Positions 1 to 10,990 of a stretch of DNA of 64,000 nt are shown here, piece after piece. Position numbers and translations under genes: made by a program. This DNA is from Lactuca virosa. Taxonomy: Eukaryota; Streptophyta; Magnoliopsida; Asterales; Asteraceae. Every line of letters starts with the position of its first letter. The stretch's first letter is position 1. Location of the stretch: contig CAKMRJ010005745.1 in NCBI GenBank assembly GCA_928212115.1, positions 67,747,160-67,811,159 on the forward strand. The letters are read 5' to 3'. The notes under the pieces were generated by a model that was not told where the DNA came from, ran no database searches, and saw only the letters and a list, made by a program, of their open reading frames with translations.

Positions 1-319
1 GAAGGGGGTCTCCATATATATATATATATATATATATCTAATATATAAGGGTGAGTGTGCGGCTGGAGGATGGGTGTGCGGTCGGCTGTGTGCGGTTGGC
101 TGGCCGCACACTCGGGTGTGCGGCCGCACACACCTTGCTAGGTGTGTTTGGCCCGTTTTAGTGATGCTACACACATTCTCACCCTTCCTAAGACTCATAT
201 CGAGGTCATACTAAGTCTCAAGCACTCATATAGACCCAAAACTTCATTACAAAATAGCAAAACGAGGTTAACTTTGATGAAAATGAAGAATGTACACGTT
301 AGAATTTCGGGTTGTCACA
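1..319 (-). mobile_element. Element J: end of a reverse-oriented Gypsy-type LTR
   Basis: Read on the minus strand this begins TGTGACAACCCGAAATTC at 319, the usual start of a Gypsy LTR in this sort of genome and similar to the start of the LTR of element F at 49299. On the plus strand it ends GTTGTCACA at 311-319 and abuts the body of the Copia A LTR, whose first 300 or so bases are missing here. The simplest reading is a Gypsy element inserted in the A LTR, with the rest to the left of the window. A TATA-like run (minus strand, about 50-40) lies beside an (AT)n tract at 14-37. No coding sequence is seen. Confidence 0.6.
51..135. repeat. Cluster of GTGTGCGG/CCGCACAC words in J
   Basis: The word GTGTGCGG or its complement occurs about five times in 85 bases, ending with the perfect 16-bp palindrome GTGTGCGGCCGCACAC at 116-131. 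In the J orientation the cluster lies just upstream of the TATA-like run at 50-40, the same arrangement as in the LTRs of H, I, G and F. Confidence 0.7.
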
Positions 320-777
320 GTAAGTCCATGGATAGTCCATGGAGCTTTAACCCATGGATCTCATGGAAATGAAAGGTCATGGGTATTAGGGTTTAAATGG
401 ATGTAACCCTAATCCACCACACTATATAAAGGAGTCCTTGGCACTTGAAATTGCACTAGTTTTGCGTGAGAACTAAGGGTGGCCGATTTCTAGAAGTGTT
501 ATACTTTTCTCTTAAGTTTCCAAGGTTTGCGGTGATTTGTGACTTCCATTTGAGGCATCCACATGATTGGTGCTAGGCTCTCAAACTCTAAGCAATCAAC
601 CACTACTAAAAGGTATGTAACTCTACTAGCTTATTATGTTTCAAAGTTCCCCATGCCATGCTAGTTAGGTTAAGAACCTTGGAAAAAAAATTTGCATGTA
701 TCTTAGTAAAACATAGATCCAAGGTTTCTAGGGTTGCATGTACACCATAGGAGTGTTAGAATGCTCAAAACCCATCA
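320..777 (+). mobile_element. 5' LTR of element A (5'-truncated)
   Basis: The stretch matches 29397-29844 base for base apart from scattered changes and ends in the same CAAAACCCATCA just before the primer site. A TATA box TATATAAA lies at 423-430. The first 300 or so bases of the LTR are replaced by element J. Confidence 0.88.
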
Positions 778-778
778 G

Positions 779-791
779 TGGTATCAGAGCC
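779..791 (+). other. Primer binding site of A
   Basis: TGGTATCAGAGCC is complementary to the 3' end of plant initiator Met-tRNA and lies one base after the LTR end at 777. This fixes the LTR boundary and the orientation. Confidence 0.92.
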
Positions 792-861
792 TAGGCTTGT
801 TTTCTCAATACTTGATGCAAATTGTTGAAAAAAGTCGAAAAATATGCATTCTGCTGAGTGA

Positions 862-944
862 ACTCGCCGAGTCCATGGGGGAACTCGACGAGTCCATGCA
901 TAAAATCATCCGACTCGTCGAGTAGGTTCATGAGCTCGACGAGT
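862..944. repeat. Four copies of the ACTCGNCGAGT palindrome in the leader of A
   Basis: Near-perfect 11-base palindromes lie at 862-872 (ACTCGCCGAGT), 883-893 (ACTCGACGAGT), 913-923 (ACTCGTCGAGT) and 934-944 (GCTCGACGAGT). Two are followed by CCATG. They occur just downstream of the PBS, unlike the clusters in the Gypsy-type LTRs, which sit upstream of a TATA box. Confidence 0.85.
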
Positions 945-1496
945 AGAATGCCCAGAGTGCAGTTTTTCGAGTTTTGCTGCTGGAAATGGACTAGAAACAT
1001 TACCCTAAACTGTTTTGGTCTTATAAAACTTGTTTTTGATGGTGTAATGGTTATGCTAATCCATTTTCAATGGCTATTATCAAAATTTCAAGTTTTGTAT
1101 GGTTTATTTATGATTCTTGAAATTTTTGATATGAATGTTCATACACTTATGAGTTTAGACGATCATAGGAATTATTTGCAACTTACTTGTTAATTTAATT
1201 CTTGATCTTGATGTGTTTTAGTGGAATCCGTAATTTGTCCTCAAGTTATGGATTACCAAAAGTCATCCTTTTAAAGTCCATTAATAAACTCATAGGTTAC
1301 ATAAAATGAAAAGTCTCTCATTTTAATAAACCATTAACTCATAAGTTATGAAAGATGAAAAGTTTTGAAAGTTACAAAACTTGCCCTCAGGTTTTGGAAC
1401 ATGTAAAGTCTCACATATTTTAGTAAACTTTAGTTCCAACCCCTAGAATTTTAAAAGTTCAAATTCAACCCTTATACTTTATACTATTATAAGTTA

Positions 1497-1508
1497 ATAT
1501 ATATATAT

Positions 1509-1549
<41 letters not shown>
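1497..1549. repeat. (AT)n microsatellite
   Basis: Nearly pure AT dinucleotides with one phase slip, in the leader of A. Confidence 0.95.
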
Positions 1550-1553
<4 letters not shown>

Positions 1554-1847
1554 AAGAACAAGTCGTTTTACCATTAGTAGGTCTCATTCACAAAGCCGGT
1601 CTATAAGGGGGGTATAAGGTTGTTGCCTATAAAATGGCAGCTTAATGGGTGTCCACTCTCACCCACTGCTTCCTTGACTGGTGGAGGGTCGTTAGCCGAA
1701 TGGGTAGGACAATGAATTTAAACCTCATTAAAAGTATGATGAATGTAAAGTAACTAAATATTTTTATAAATTCCCAATCTTAGTTACTTTAGGAAAATGT
1801 GAATAAGGTGCTAACCCATGAAATTATACTTTGCACTTTGCTTAAGT

Positions 1848-1962
1848 CGTTAGTGGAGCGTGTGTGGTTAACCGGCACACTAACCTCGACTTAACAAGGT
1901 AGGAAAAGGGTGGCTTAAGGTTTATCATAGGTCGGTGGAGAACGCGTGGTTAACTGGCACAT
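1848..1962 (+). repeat. Duplicated leader motif GTGGAGCG..GGTTAACCGGCAC
   Basis: One copy is at 1848-1884 and a diverged copy at 1932-1962. The same pair is present in reverse in E at 56321-56352 and 56401-56439, and a single copy appears at 26065-26102 in the pol-fossil region of D. A conserved short unit in the packaged leader may have an RNA role; that is inference. Confidence 0.75.
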
Positions 1963-2339
1963 CGATTGAGTGATAAAACATTAAGAGTACTAAGTAATTT
2001 TCATGGTTACTTAACACCTTGTTTTGTGATCCTCGGCATCCCTGTCACAAAACGTGAAGGGCACACTCGATATTGAAACATGCCATTGAAAAGTTCAATG
2101 AATCTCAAAGAATCTAGGAGTTTCAAAACCAATTAAAACCTAATAAGTTATTTCATTTTTCATGGTGGAAATTGGTGAATCGTCATTCACCTACCTTTAA
2201 ATATTTTATAGCTTGAACTACTGCATCCCTCTTCTAAGTTATATAATATTGTGTTGGGTCGTAGCCTTAATATTATATTTGGGTGTCTTATTAAGGACTA
2301 TCTTTATATCTAATCTAAACTTGTCTTTCTTCTTTTCAG

Positions 2340-3608
2340 ATGTCTTCCAACAATGCTGCTTTTGGCTCAAACCCTACCGGCTCCTTCTCTCTCATGAACC
2401 TTTGTGGGAGAGTCATATTCGATGGATCCAACTTTATGGATTGGATCAGGAACATCAGGATGGTCACTCGGTATGAGGACAAAGAATATGTCTTCGAGAA
2501 GGAGCTTAAGGAACTTGATGAGTCGTCTGCTACTCCTGAGGAGATCGTTGAATATCAGACACATGATTTAGATGCCACCAAAGCGGCATGTATCATGTTG
2601 GCCACAATGACATATGAGCTCCAAAAGTCCTATGAGGACTATTACCCTTTTGAGATGCATCAGGACATGATGGACCGCTACCATCAGAGTGCTCATCAAG
2701 AGCGGTATGAAATCATCTCCTCCATGATAGCAACCCGGATGAAGGATGGTGAACCCATCACGGGCCACATACAGAAAATGCAAAGGTATGTGGACCGTTT
2801 GCTAAAATTGAATGTGAACTTCCGCGAGGAGTTGGCAATTGACATCATTTTGCACTCCTTACCTTCGTGTTACGCTCAATTTCGAATAACATACCACATG
2901 AACAAGGAGGAAGTTACACTCAGCAAACTTCAAGGACTTCTGAAGACCGCCGAAAGTGGTCTTAAAGGTAAATCGGTTGTTACTACTTCTACTCCTACCA
3001 ATTCCCCTGTTCTGGCTATCGGGACAGGTAAAGGGAAGAAGAGGAAGAGCCTTCGAAGGGTACCAAGGGAAAGTCCCTTCATGGCTCCTCATCAAGTGGA
3101 ACCAAGAAAGGTTCTGTCACTCCTTCTGCCAACTCTAATGAGGCTGAATGCTTCTATTTCCATGAAAAGTCACACTGGAAGCGAAACTGCCCAAAGTACT
3201 TGCAAGATGTTAAGGATGGGAAAGTGAAACCCAATCATGCAGGTATTTACACTATATTGTCTAATAACTCACCGTATTCTAATTCTTGGGTCCTTGATAC
3301 AGGTTGTGGTATTCACATATGTTCTGATTTCCAGGGACTAAGAAGAAGTGAGAATGTGGAGCATGGGAAGATAAACTTGATGATGGGGAATAGGAAAGTT
3401 ACACCTGTCACCAAGATTGGAGTTTATTCTTTGTTGCTAAGTAGTGGGTTAACATTATATTTGAATAAATGTTGTTACTCGTCGGAAATGGCGAGAAATA
3501 TTATTTCCTTTCATGGTTTGTACAAACAAGGTTTTACCTTTTCATTTGATAATGAATGTGGTGGTATTAATGCTTTCTTTAATAATGTTCTATATTTTAA
3601 AGCATTAC
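2340..3608 (+). pseudogene. gag: Gag and start of protease of Copia A (frameshifted, interrupted)
   Basis: The ATG at 2340 opens a Gag of the plant Copia type: an N-terminal part with FDGSNFMDW, then a helical region ending in LHSLPSCYAQF and LKTAES (about residues 170-205). A frameshift near 3050 moves the reading from frame 3 to frame 2. There the zinc knuckle lies at 3149-3190 as CFYFHEKSHWKRNC, with the second cysteine replaced by Phe. The protease active site DTG follows at 3296-3304 inside VLDTGCGIH. The frame then runs to 3608, where element B begins, and resumes at 16301 in the same frame. Gag packages the RNA and the protease cuts the polyprotein. The broken knuckle and frameshift show this copy cannot work. 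The family is clear; the exact Copia lineage is not assigned. Confidence 0.88.
3604..3608. repeat. Target site duplication ATTAC, left copy
   Basis: ATTAC here and at 16300-16304 flank element B. Removing B and one copy restores the continuous pol frame of A. Confidence 0.92.
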
Positions 3609-3919
3609 TATTGGGTAGTTTATGTTGCGTCATGGGCTTGGTTTTGTATATCTAGATTGGGCCTGTCCATCCATGATTATAGATTAGGGTTAAGCTATAA
3701 ATAGTGCATGCATGTATGCCTTAGTTACGTTTGAGATTATTATCATTATTGCTTTTGTAACCCTAAACACCTCTACAGTCGAAGTTCTTAATCGAGTTCT
3801 TCTGAGGTGTTAAAGCTTAATCATTCGACATCAGTTAAACCATTCTTGTGTTCTTCATTATGTCGTTTACTGTTTTTCTGCTTAGAATCTATCGATCCTA
3901 CTAGAACATTGTTCTAACA
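3609..3919 (+). mobile_element. 5' LTR of B
   Basis: It starts TATTGGG (the normal TG is changed to TA), ends TTCTAACA, and contains the TATA box TATAAATA at 3696-3703. It differs from the 3' LTR mostly by T for C or A for G, many at former CpG sites such as CTAG here against CCGG there. Confidence 0.92.
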
Positions 3920-3921
3920 AT

Positions 3922-3933
3922 TGGTATCAGAGC
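3922..3933 (+). other. Primer binding site of B
   Basis: TGGTATCAGAGC lies two bases after the LTR end, complementary to initiator Met-tRNA. A 175-base leader follows before gag. Confidence 0.92.
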
Positions 3934-4108
3934 AGGAGACTGTGTGATCAATACACATTCCTTCTGTGTTAAGAATTCTTTAGGGTTTCCGCTTTTATCG
4001 AATATAAAGAAGCCGTCTTCTTCCTGTCGATGGTAACTCTTGTGTTTGATAAAACCCTAATCTCACGTTTACAGGTCTGATTCTAGCGGTTCTAAGGAAA
4101 GGCTCACC

Positions 4109-7100
4109 ATGTCTCACGACGATTTTCAAACTAATCCCATCAACATCTCCAACAACATTGGATCTACTACAAGGGTTCCCATTCTTTACACTCAAGACTA
4201 TGAAGTGTGGGCGCATCACTTTGAAGATTACGTAGTTGGTTATGAAGATAATGGTTATCTCATCTGGGAAGATAATGGCCATTTGTTCACTCTGGAACGA
4301 ATACGACAGTGAAGACTCAAAAAGAATATAATAAGCTTGTGGCGGACGTAGATAAGATGCCACAGGATGAAAAGGACAAGTTGCTATAAAATGTGAAAGC
4401 CATAAGAATGATAAGATTCGCATTGCAATCTGACACTTTTCAGTTAGTTGGTTCATGCACGACGGCCAAAGAAATCTGGGATAGGTTAAAAGAACTCTAC
4501 TCAACCGATGAGGATCTGGAACACTCAATTCAAACCTTGTTGCTCTCGGAATTTAGAATTTTCGAACAGAAACCAGAAGAGAAGCTGATACAAACCTTCG
4601 ATCACTTCAATCATCTCCTTAGCAAGATGATCAAGCATGGAATTGAAAGAAAATTGATCGAGCAAAAAGTAACCTTCATGAATGGTTTGAGACCAGAATG
4701 GATGTCAGTGGTTTCAACAGTGAAAGCTCACGAACAATTGAAATCGTACTCGCTAGCGAAATTGGTGGGTATACTTAAATCTCATGAGAGTGTGGTAACC
4801 AAGGAGGCAAAGGTAGTCTCTCGTGTTGGATCGTTGGCCCTTGTCTCAAAAGGCAAAAGTATTGCAGAAGAAGAGGAGGAGTCAGATATGTTTGAGTGTG
4901 ACGTTACAAGCGAAGAATATGCAATGATGGTCACCAACCCAAAGAAGTTTGCACGAAAGAAGTTTCCTGTCAATAAGAACCGAAATTGGCAAGGAAGTTA
5001 CAGTTCTGAGAAGGTGAAAGAAGAAACGAAGAATACCTCTCAAAAGGATGACGACAAGAAGGAAAGCAAGCTTGCACGAGACTCTGGATTCGACTGCAAT
5101 TACTGTCATGGCAATAACCACTTTGCCAAAGACTGCATGCTGAGGAAGATGGCTGAGAAAAGAGATGGTGAAGATGATCAGACATATTACATGCGAAAGT
5201 TGGAAGAAATCAAGAAAAAGAAGGCAACTAACAGTTCAATGAACGCCTTGATTGTGCAGGATAATGTGGATGAAGATGAGTTCGGTGGCGTAGAAGTCTG
5301 GTCAACCGATTCTGAGGATGAAGAAGTAAGAAAACCCACACATTTGAAGAGCTTATGTGGCGAGGGATAATGGTTCGGCTGGAAAATGCTTGATGGTTAC
5401 AGCTGGTAGACCAACCGAAAGTGAGTGTAAGGAGCCGAACCTGACTGAGGACAAGTGCTTTGCAGCCAAGCCCGTGAGTGAGAAGATCAACGACTGTGAT
5501 CAGCTGATCAAAAAGGTACAATCCATCCTTGAATCACTTAAAGTTCCAGTAACAAATTATGAAGAAGAATTAAATGAACTAAAATTTAAATTTTCTAACT
5601 TAAGTGGTAGTCTCATGCAAACTCGCTTAGCGAATTCTAACCTAACTGACCAACTCAGCAGGGTGTCTTCGAAGAGTGAGGAGAGAAGGATGTGGATTGA
5701 GCTGAAGGAGAAGGAGTTAAATAGGGCTAGGGATGAAATTATTTATTTACAACGAGACAATTTAAAGTTTTTGAAACAAAGGAATGTTTTTTGCTTAATT
5801 GCCAAACGCTTATATACAAATATTGCTCAGTTGCACTTAAGTTGTGAAATAGAGAAAAAGATTTATAAGATGATCTTACCCTTCCTTGAATTTAAGGAGG
5901 ATAAGGTCATCGCTGAATGTGAATCCATAATGTCCTCAGAAGAGACATCCATCGCTTATAAAATCGGACTAGACAAGATAGAGACCTTCATTGACTCTAA
6001 GGAACATAAGTGTATGCTTAAAAATCTTTTAGATGAAAATGATAGGTTAAAAATTAAGTCCGAGACCTATCAATCATTTGACTCGTCTAACGCCAAATTA
6101 ATTTCAGAACATAAAATGAATATAGAAAACACGTCTGAATTTGATGAGGAAAGTGAGATGAGCGAAATCTCGGTAGAAGATATGGTTGATTGCTCTGAAT
6201 TTATGAAGAGCGAAACCGAGAGTGAGAAACCCCTCATATCTGAAAACTCGGTTGAATACGCTCGCCTGTCAAAGGACAAGCCACAGAAACTCAAAGAGAA
6301 AGCAATGGTTTATCAAAAGGTTCAAACTGTGCCCAATCAAGTATATGCTGTTACAGGAGTCACTGCAAAACAAACAACAGAATTGAAAATCTTGGTCGAC
6401 ACAGACAATGTTGAAGGGTGCAATGATTATTTCTGGTCAGCCCCTATTGATAACGCAGACGAAACCGTCGGCTTATCGGAACAAACCTCATGGAGGGTAA
6501 AAGGTAGATATGTTGCTGAACCCATTAACAAACCCTCAAGTTTTGACAAACCAAGCACAAGTGGAACAAAAGAGATACCTGAAGAACCAAAGAAAACACC
6601 GAATGTTCCTTCCAAGACTGTCAAAACTCAAAAGGAGAAGCCAAAATCAAGCTTCAATATTCATAATTCTCAAAAGCAGTTAGCCCGAACAGAAACGCCA
6701 AAGAAATCAGAGATACATGAAAAATCTGAATGAGCGAAAACGGTATTGGCAATCTCAAAACCTCAACTACGTTCCTTCCAAGAAAGAGTCGATTGTCAAA
6801 GAAAAGGAAAAGCCAAAAGGAAAAGAAAATTTTAGTCCTAGCTTCTACTATTCCAAAGCTCAGAACCGAGCGTCTAGTTTCGGTTCCAACACCAGCGCTC
6901 AGAACCGAACGTTAGGTTTCGGTTACAACGTCCAGGCTAACAACCGAAAGTCAAGTTTCGGTCCTTCCAATTACCAAAGAAAACCAAATTCGGTAAAGGA
7001 CATCAAAAGAAAGGGAAAGCTTGATTCAAATTCCGATTTCAATAATAAGAAAAAGACAGCTAACCCTAGGACTCACAAGAAAATTCCAAAACCATCTAAC

Positions 7101-7286
7101 AACAAACCATCTGAAACACCACAATCTAAACTAGATAAAAACAAAATCAAGGTGTATACAATCAAAAGAAAGAATGAAACCACTCTAATAAAAAGAACTT
7201 ATATGGTTGATCTTTCTGTTGCTATTCCTTTTTCTGTAAAAGACTCACCTGGGCCCAAGAGACTTTGGGTTCCTAAATCTGCTTGA
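4109..7286 (+). pseudogene. gag: Gag of element B with long coiled-coil extension (several frameshifts)
   Basis: The ATG at 4109 starts the Gag N-terminus (67 codons). An indel near 4290 and a stop at 4387-4389 precede the UBN2/Copia-type Gag core in frame 1 (4393-5370), with LYSTDEDLEHSIQTLLLSEF and VTFMNGLRPEWMSV. The zinc knuckle CNYCHGNNHFAKDC is intact with CX2CX4HX4C spacing, at about 5095-5136. Another shift near 5350 leads to 5357-6733, a charged region rich in predicted coiled coil (ELKEKELNRARDEIIYL), then a shift into 6717-7286, a basic Ser/Asn-rich tail with repeated AQNR/NNRK units. The combined length, near 1050 codons, is far longer than the usual 300-450-residue Copia Gag. The extension is therefore a distinctive lineage trait. 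It is dead in this copy. Confidence 0.82.
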
Positions 7287-10200
7287 ATTTGCAGGTTATA
7301 AGTGACGAGCAGTTCGATGATGAATGGTACATAGACAATGGCTGATCGCGTCACATGACAGGAAGGAGGGAAGAACTAAGGGAGTTTCGGTCACTTAAGG
7401 ATGGTGGATGTGTGAAGTATGGAAATAACTCATATGGCACAATCAAAGGTTATGGAATGATAAGTAACGGAGACTTCACGATTCGAAAAGTGGCTTATAT
7501 GGAAGGGTTGCAGCACAACCTCATCAGTGTATCTCATTTAGTTGTGGGAATTGGTTTGAAGGTTTCATTTGATGATGAGGGATCTGAAATAAATGAGAAG
7601 CAATCCAAAAAAGGTTCTGTTGAAGTCTGAATGCAAGGAAGAGATGTATCCTTTAAATCTCAACCCAATTCGAGGAAAACTAGCTATATGCCTGCTATCA
7701 AAGGCAAACTTTGATGAAAGCTGGTTATGGCATCGACGCCTATCGTACCTGAATTTCAAAGACATTAATAAGTTGGTGCTTGGTGATCATGTTCGAGGCC
7801 TTCCTCTTCTCAAATTTGATAAGGAACACCTATGTGCAGCATTTGAGATGGGCAAACAAAGCAGAAAGAGCCATCCTACACGTATCAATATAAAGATTGT
7901 TGAAGCTCTTGAACTTCTGTATATTGACTTATGTGGACCTTCGGCTATCGAAAGCCTCGGTGGTAGTAAGTTCGTTCTTGTCATAGTAGATGATTTTTCC
8001 CGCTTCACCTGGGTTTTCTTTCTTAAACAGAAATCAGAAGCAACTCCCAAGTTGAAGGTATTTATTAAGCAAGTGGAAATACAGCTGCGAAAGTTGGTGA
8101 GGTACATTAGAAGCGACAATGGTCTTGAATTCAAGAATAAAGATTTTGAGGATTTTCTGGCTGAAAAGGGGATATCTCACAACTTCTCGGTCCCCTATAC
8201 ACCACAACAGAATGGGATTGTTGAAAGACGAAACCGTTCTTTATGTGAAGCAGCCCGAACCATGCTTAGATTCGCTTCTCTTCCGCTATACTTCTGGGTT
8301 GATGCAGTTGCAACCACGTGCTATACTCAGAACCGATCGTTACTCAACAAACGTTTCTCCATCACTCCGTATGAGATTCTGAACAACCGAAAGCCCAACG
8401 TTAAATTTTTCCACGTTTTCGGTTCAAGGTGCTTCATTTTTAATTCCAAAGAGAACGGAAACAAGTTTGATGTCAAAGCCGATGAGGGAATTTTTCTTGG
8501 CTATTCACTCACTTGAAAGGCATACAGAATTTTGAAAAAACGCTCCAAACGTATTGAAGAAACATACTATGTAACCTTTGATGACAAGTACATGAAGAAA
8601 TTTCAAAGAAGCGAAAGTGCCTTGGGGGAAATATTTCCTGAATCAGGACAAGTCTCGGTTCCAATTTCCAATCTATTTGAAGAGTACATACGGCTATTTG
8701 ATGAACCAGAGAAGGCTGCACACTCAGAGGTGAAAGCAGCAGACAACAAAATCGACAATCTGAAAAAAGATCATTGATGAAGCTGCAAAAGAAATGGAAA
8801 ATGAACCTCCTAAACCGACTGATGGTCAACCCTCAATTGACCCTCCAAACAACAGCTCAACGTTCAAGGGGGAGGGTTCATCTGCACCAAAGATAACCGA
8901 TATGTCTTTCGAGGGGGAGCATCAAACTCCAATCCCAACCAATAAAACTCCAACAAAGGAGGAAAATTCAGAACCTGACAAGGGATACGCTTCGCTATTT
9001 GAGGGGGAGAATGAGAATACAAATGACTAAGGTGATCAATCAGAACTTGAAGAAGAGGTAAATGCAGAGTTGGATCCAGCCTATGACCCAAATTACCCTC
9101 CTCTAACGAAGTGGACTAAGGATCATCCCAAAGCACAAATAATTGGTGATTCATCTGAGCGAGTTCTAACACGTTCTCAATTGAAAGCGAAACAAACTGC
9201 ATTATTCTCTAATGTTGAATTCTGTATGTTTAATTCGTTTGTCTCCAAAGTCGAACCGAAGACGGTTAATGCTGCACTTTATCACGCTGATTGGTTACAA
9301 GCTATGCAAGATGAACTCCATGAGTTTGAACGTAATCGAGTTTGGAGGTTGATTCCCACTCCAAAGGATGCTTCGGTGGTCAGATTAAAATGGGTCTTCA
9401 GGAATAAGTTGGACAAAGAGGGAAACGTTATACGCAATAAGGCTCGGTTGGTGGTGAAGGGATATTGCCAAGAAGAAGGGATAGATTATAAGGAGACCTT
9501 CGCTCCAGTAGCAAGGTTGGAATTAGTTAGAATCTTTCTGGAATATGTTGCTCATAAAAACTTCAAAGTTTTCCAAATGGATGTGAAATGTGCTTTCTTG
9601 AATGGAGAACTAGAATAAACGGTGTATGTTGAGCAACCACCTGGGTTCGTAAATGAGAAATTCCCTAATCACTGCTATGTGTTGGATAAAGCTGTATATG
9701 GTCTAAAGCAAGCACCGAGGGCCTGGTATGAAACTTTAACTCGCTTTCTTAAAATGTCAAAATTTAAGCAAGGTTCGTTTGACCCAACCTTCTTCCGAAA
9801 GAAAGAAGGCGAACATCTAATGATAGTTCCGATTTATGTCGATGATATCATATTCGGCTCCACGAATCCTAGCTTAACGGCTGAATTCAGGAAGTTAATG
9901 GAGAATAAATTTGAAATGAGCGCAATGGGTCCGATTAATTTTTTCCTTGGTTTGAATATAAGACAGGGACCAGAAGGTATTTTTATCAACCAGGAGGCCT
10001 ACACGAAGAACTTGCTGGCAAAGTTCGGTATGACGGGAGATTCGAAAGTGAAGGTTCCTATGGCGTTCGACACAAAGTTAACACCGTCTCTGGAAAAACC
10101 TACTGTTGACGTAACACTCTATCGTCAAATGATAGGGTCTCTTATGGATCAAACAGCTAGTAGACCAGACATTATGTTTTCTGTTTGCTATTGTTCCAGG

Positions 10201-10797
10201 TTTCAAGCAAATCCAAGAGCACCTCACATGGTGGTAGTGAAAAATATTTTTCGTTATCTGAAGCGAACCTCTTCTCTCGGTCTTTGGTACCCTGCTAGAT
10301 CTGAATTTTTTGTTCAAGCCTTTTCTGACGCCGATCTTGGAGGATGTGGTCTGGACCGAAAGAGCACAACTGGTGGATGCCAATTCCTTGACTGTAAACT
10401 TGTTAGTTGGCAGTCCAAGAAGTAAACCTGTGTGTGTCTTTCAACAGCAGAAGCCGAGTACATAGCTGCATCATCATGTACCTCTCAAGTGATATGGATA
10501 CAAAGCCAACTAAGACACTACGGACTAAGTATGAAGAAAATACCTCTCTACTGTGACTCAGAAATCACGATAAGAATATGTCACAATCCAGTGCGACACT
10601 CAAAGACAAAGCATATTGCAGTGAGATACCATTTCATCAAGGATCATGTAGAAGATGGGAACGTGGAAGTACATTTCGCTCGGTCCTCTGATCAACTGGC
10701 TGACATATTCACTAAAGCCTTACCAGAAGCAAGCTTCAATAAAATTTTACAAGGTTTGGGAATGATGGAAGAACCCTCAAATCTCTCTCTGAATTAG
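7287..10797 (+). pseudogene. pol: Pol of element B: protease, integrase, RT, RNase H (multiple stops)
   Basis: The protease site near 7330 reads WYIDNG then a TGA at 7342-7344, so both the catalytic Ser position and the next Cys are lost. After a frameshift near 7600 comes the pre-integrase and integrase block. The zinc-binding HHCC is degraded (WHRRLSY, CAAF), but the catalytic D, D and E are still in YIDLCGP, SDNGLEF and NGIVERRNR. Stops or shifts occur at 8514, about 8777, 9028, 9616 and 10423. RT (9280-10150) keeps [19 protein letters not shown] and the catalytic YVDDIIFGS at about 9835. RNase H follows with FSDADLGG, STAEAEYIAA and HSKTKHIAVRYHF. Several stops look like CAA or GAA changed to TAA. 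A linker between integrase and RT carries three GGGGGAG tracts (8866-9009). Confidence 0.9.
8866..9009 (+). repeat. Three internal polypurine tracts in the integrase-RT linker of B
   Basis: AAGGGGGAG (8866-8874), GAGGGGGAG (8911-8919) and GAGGGGGAG (9001-9009) match the core of the true PPT at 15977-15988. They encode repeated GEG, EGE and FEGE residues. A further AAGGGGGAGA lies at 14823-14832 in the third ORF. Confidence 0.75.
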
Positions 10798-10800
10798 ACA

Positions 10801-10990
10801 AGCGAAATCGAGCGAACGCTCGGTCTATTTCGGTTCCGGATTTTTTGGGAACCGAAATGAACCGAACGCTCGGTCTATTTCGGATCCTTAATTTTCGGGA
10901 ACCGAGATGAACCGAACGATCGGTCTATTTCGGCTACGGACTTTTATGGAACCGAAATGAACTGAACGCTCGACTTATTTCGCTTCATTC
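10801..10990 (+). repeat. 50-bp tandem repeat after pol of B
   Basis: The word CGAACGCTCGGTCTATTTCG recurs with starts at 10813, 10863, 10913 and 10963, an exact 50-base period, with small substitutions. Units also share GGAACCGAAATGAA. It begins right after the pol stop, at the start of the spacer before the third ORF. Confidence 0.92.

Larger units (their letters stand above)
792..2339 (+). other. Long untranslated leader of A
   Basis: There is no credible gene in 1.5 kb between PBS and gag. It holds the ACTCGACGAGT cluster (862-944), an (AT)n run (1497-1549) and two copies of a GTGGAGCG...GGTTAAC motif (1848-1962). The reverse complement of 55951-57671 in element E is the same leader, including the stretch at 1561-1720 and the last 250 bases before gag, so the leader is shared by the parent-like and gag-only elements. 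Confidence 0.85.

Noticed and set aside
779..791. tRNA-like sequence TGGTATCAGAGCC (also at 3922, 57672 and 60581)
   Set aside because: It is only the primer binding site, 12-13 bases; no tRNA body is present.
734..1193. ORFs on both strands around the primer site of A
   Set aside because: They overlap the LTR end, PBS and palindromic leader cluster and match no protein family.
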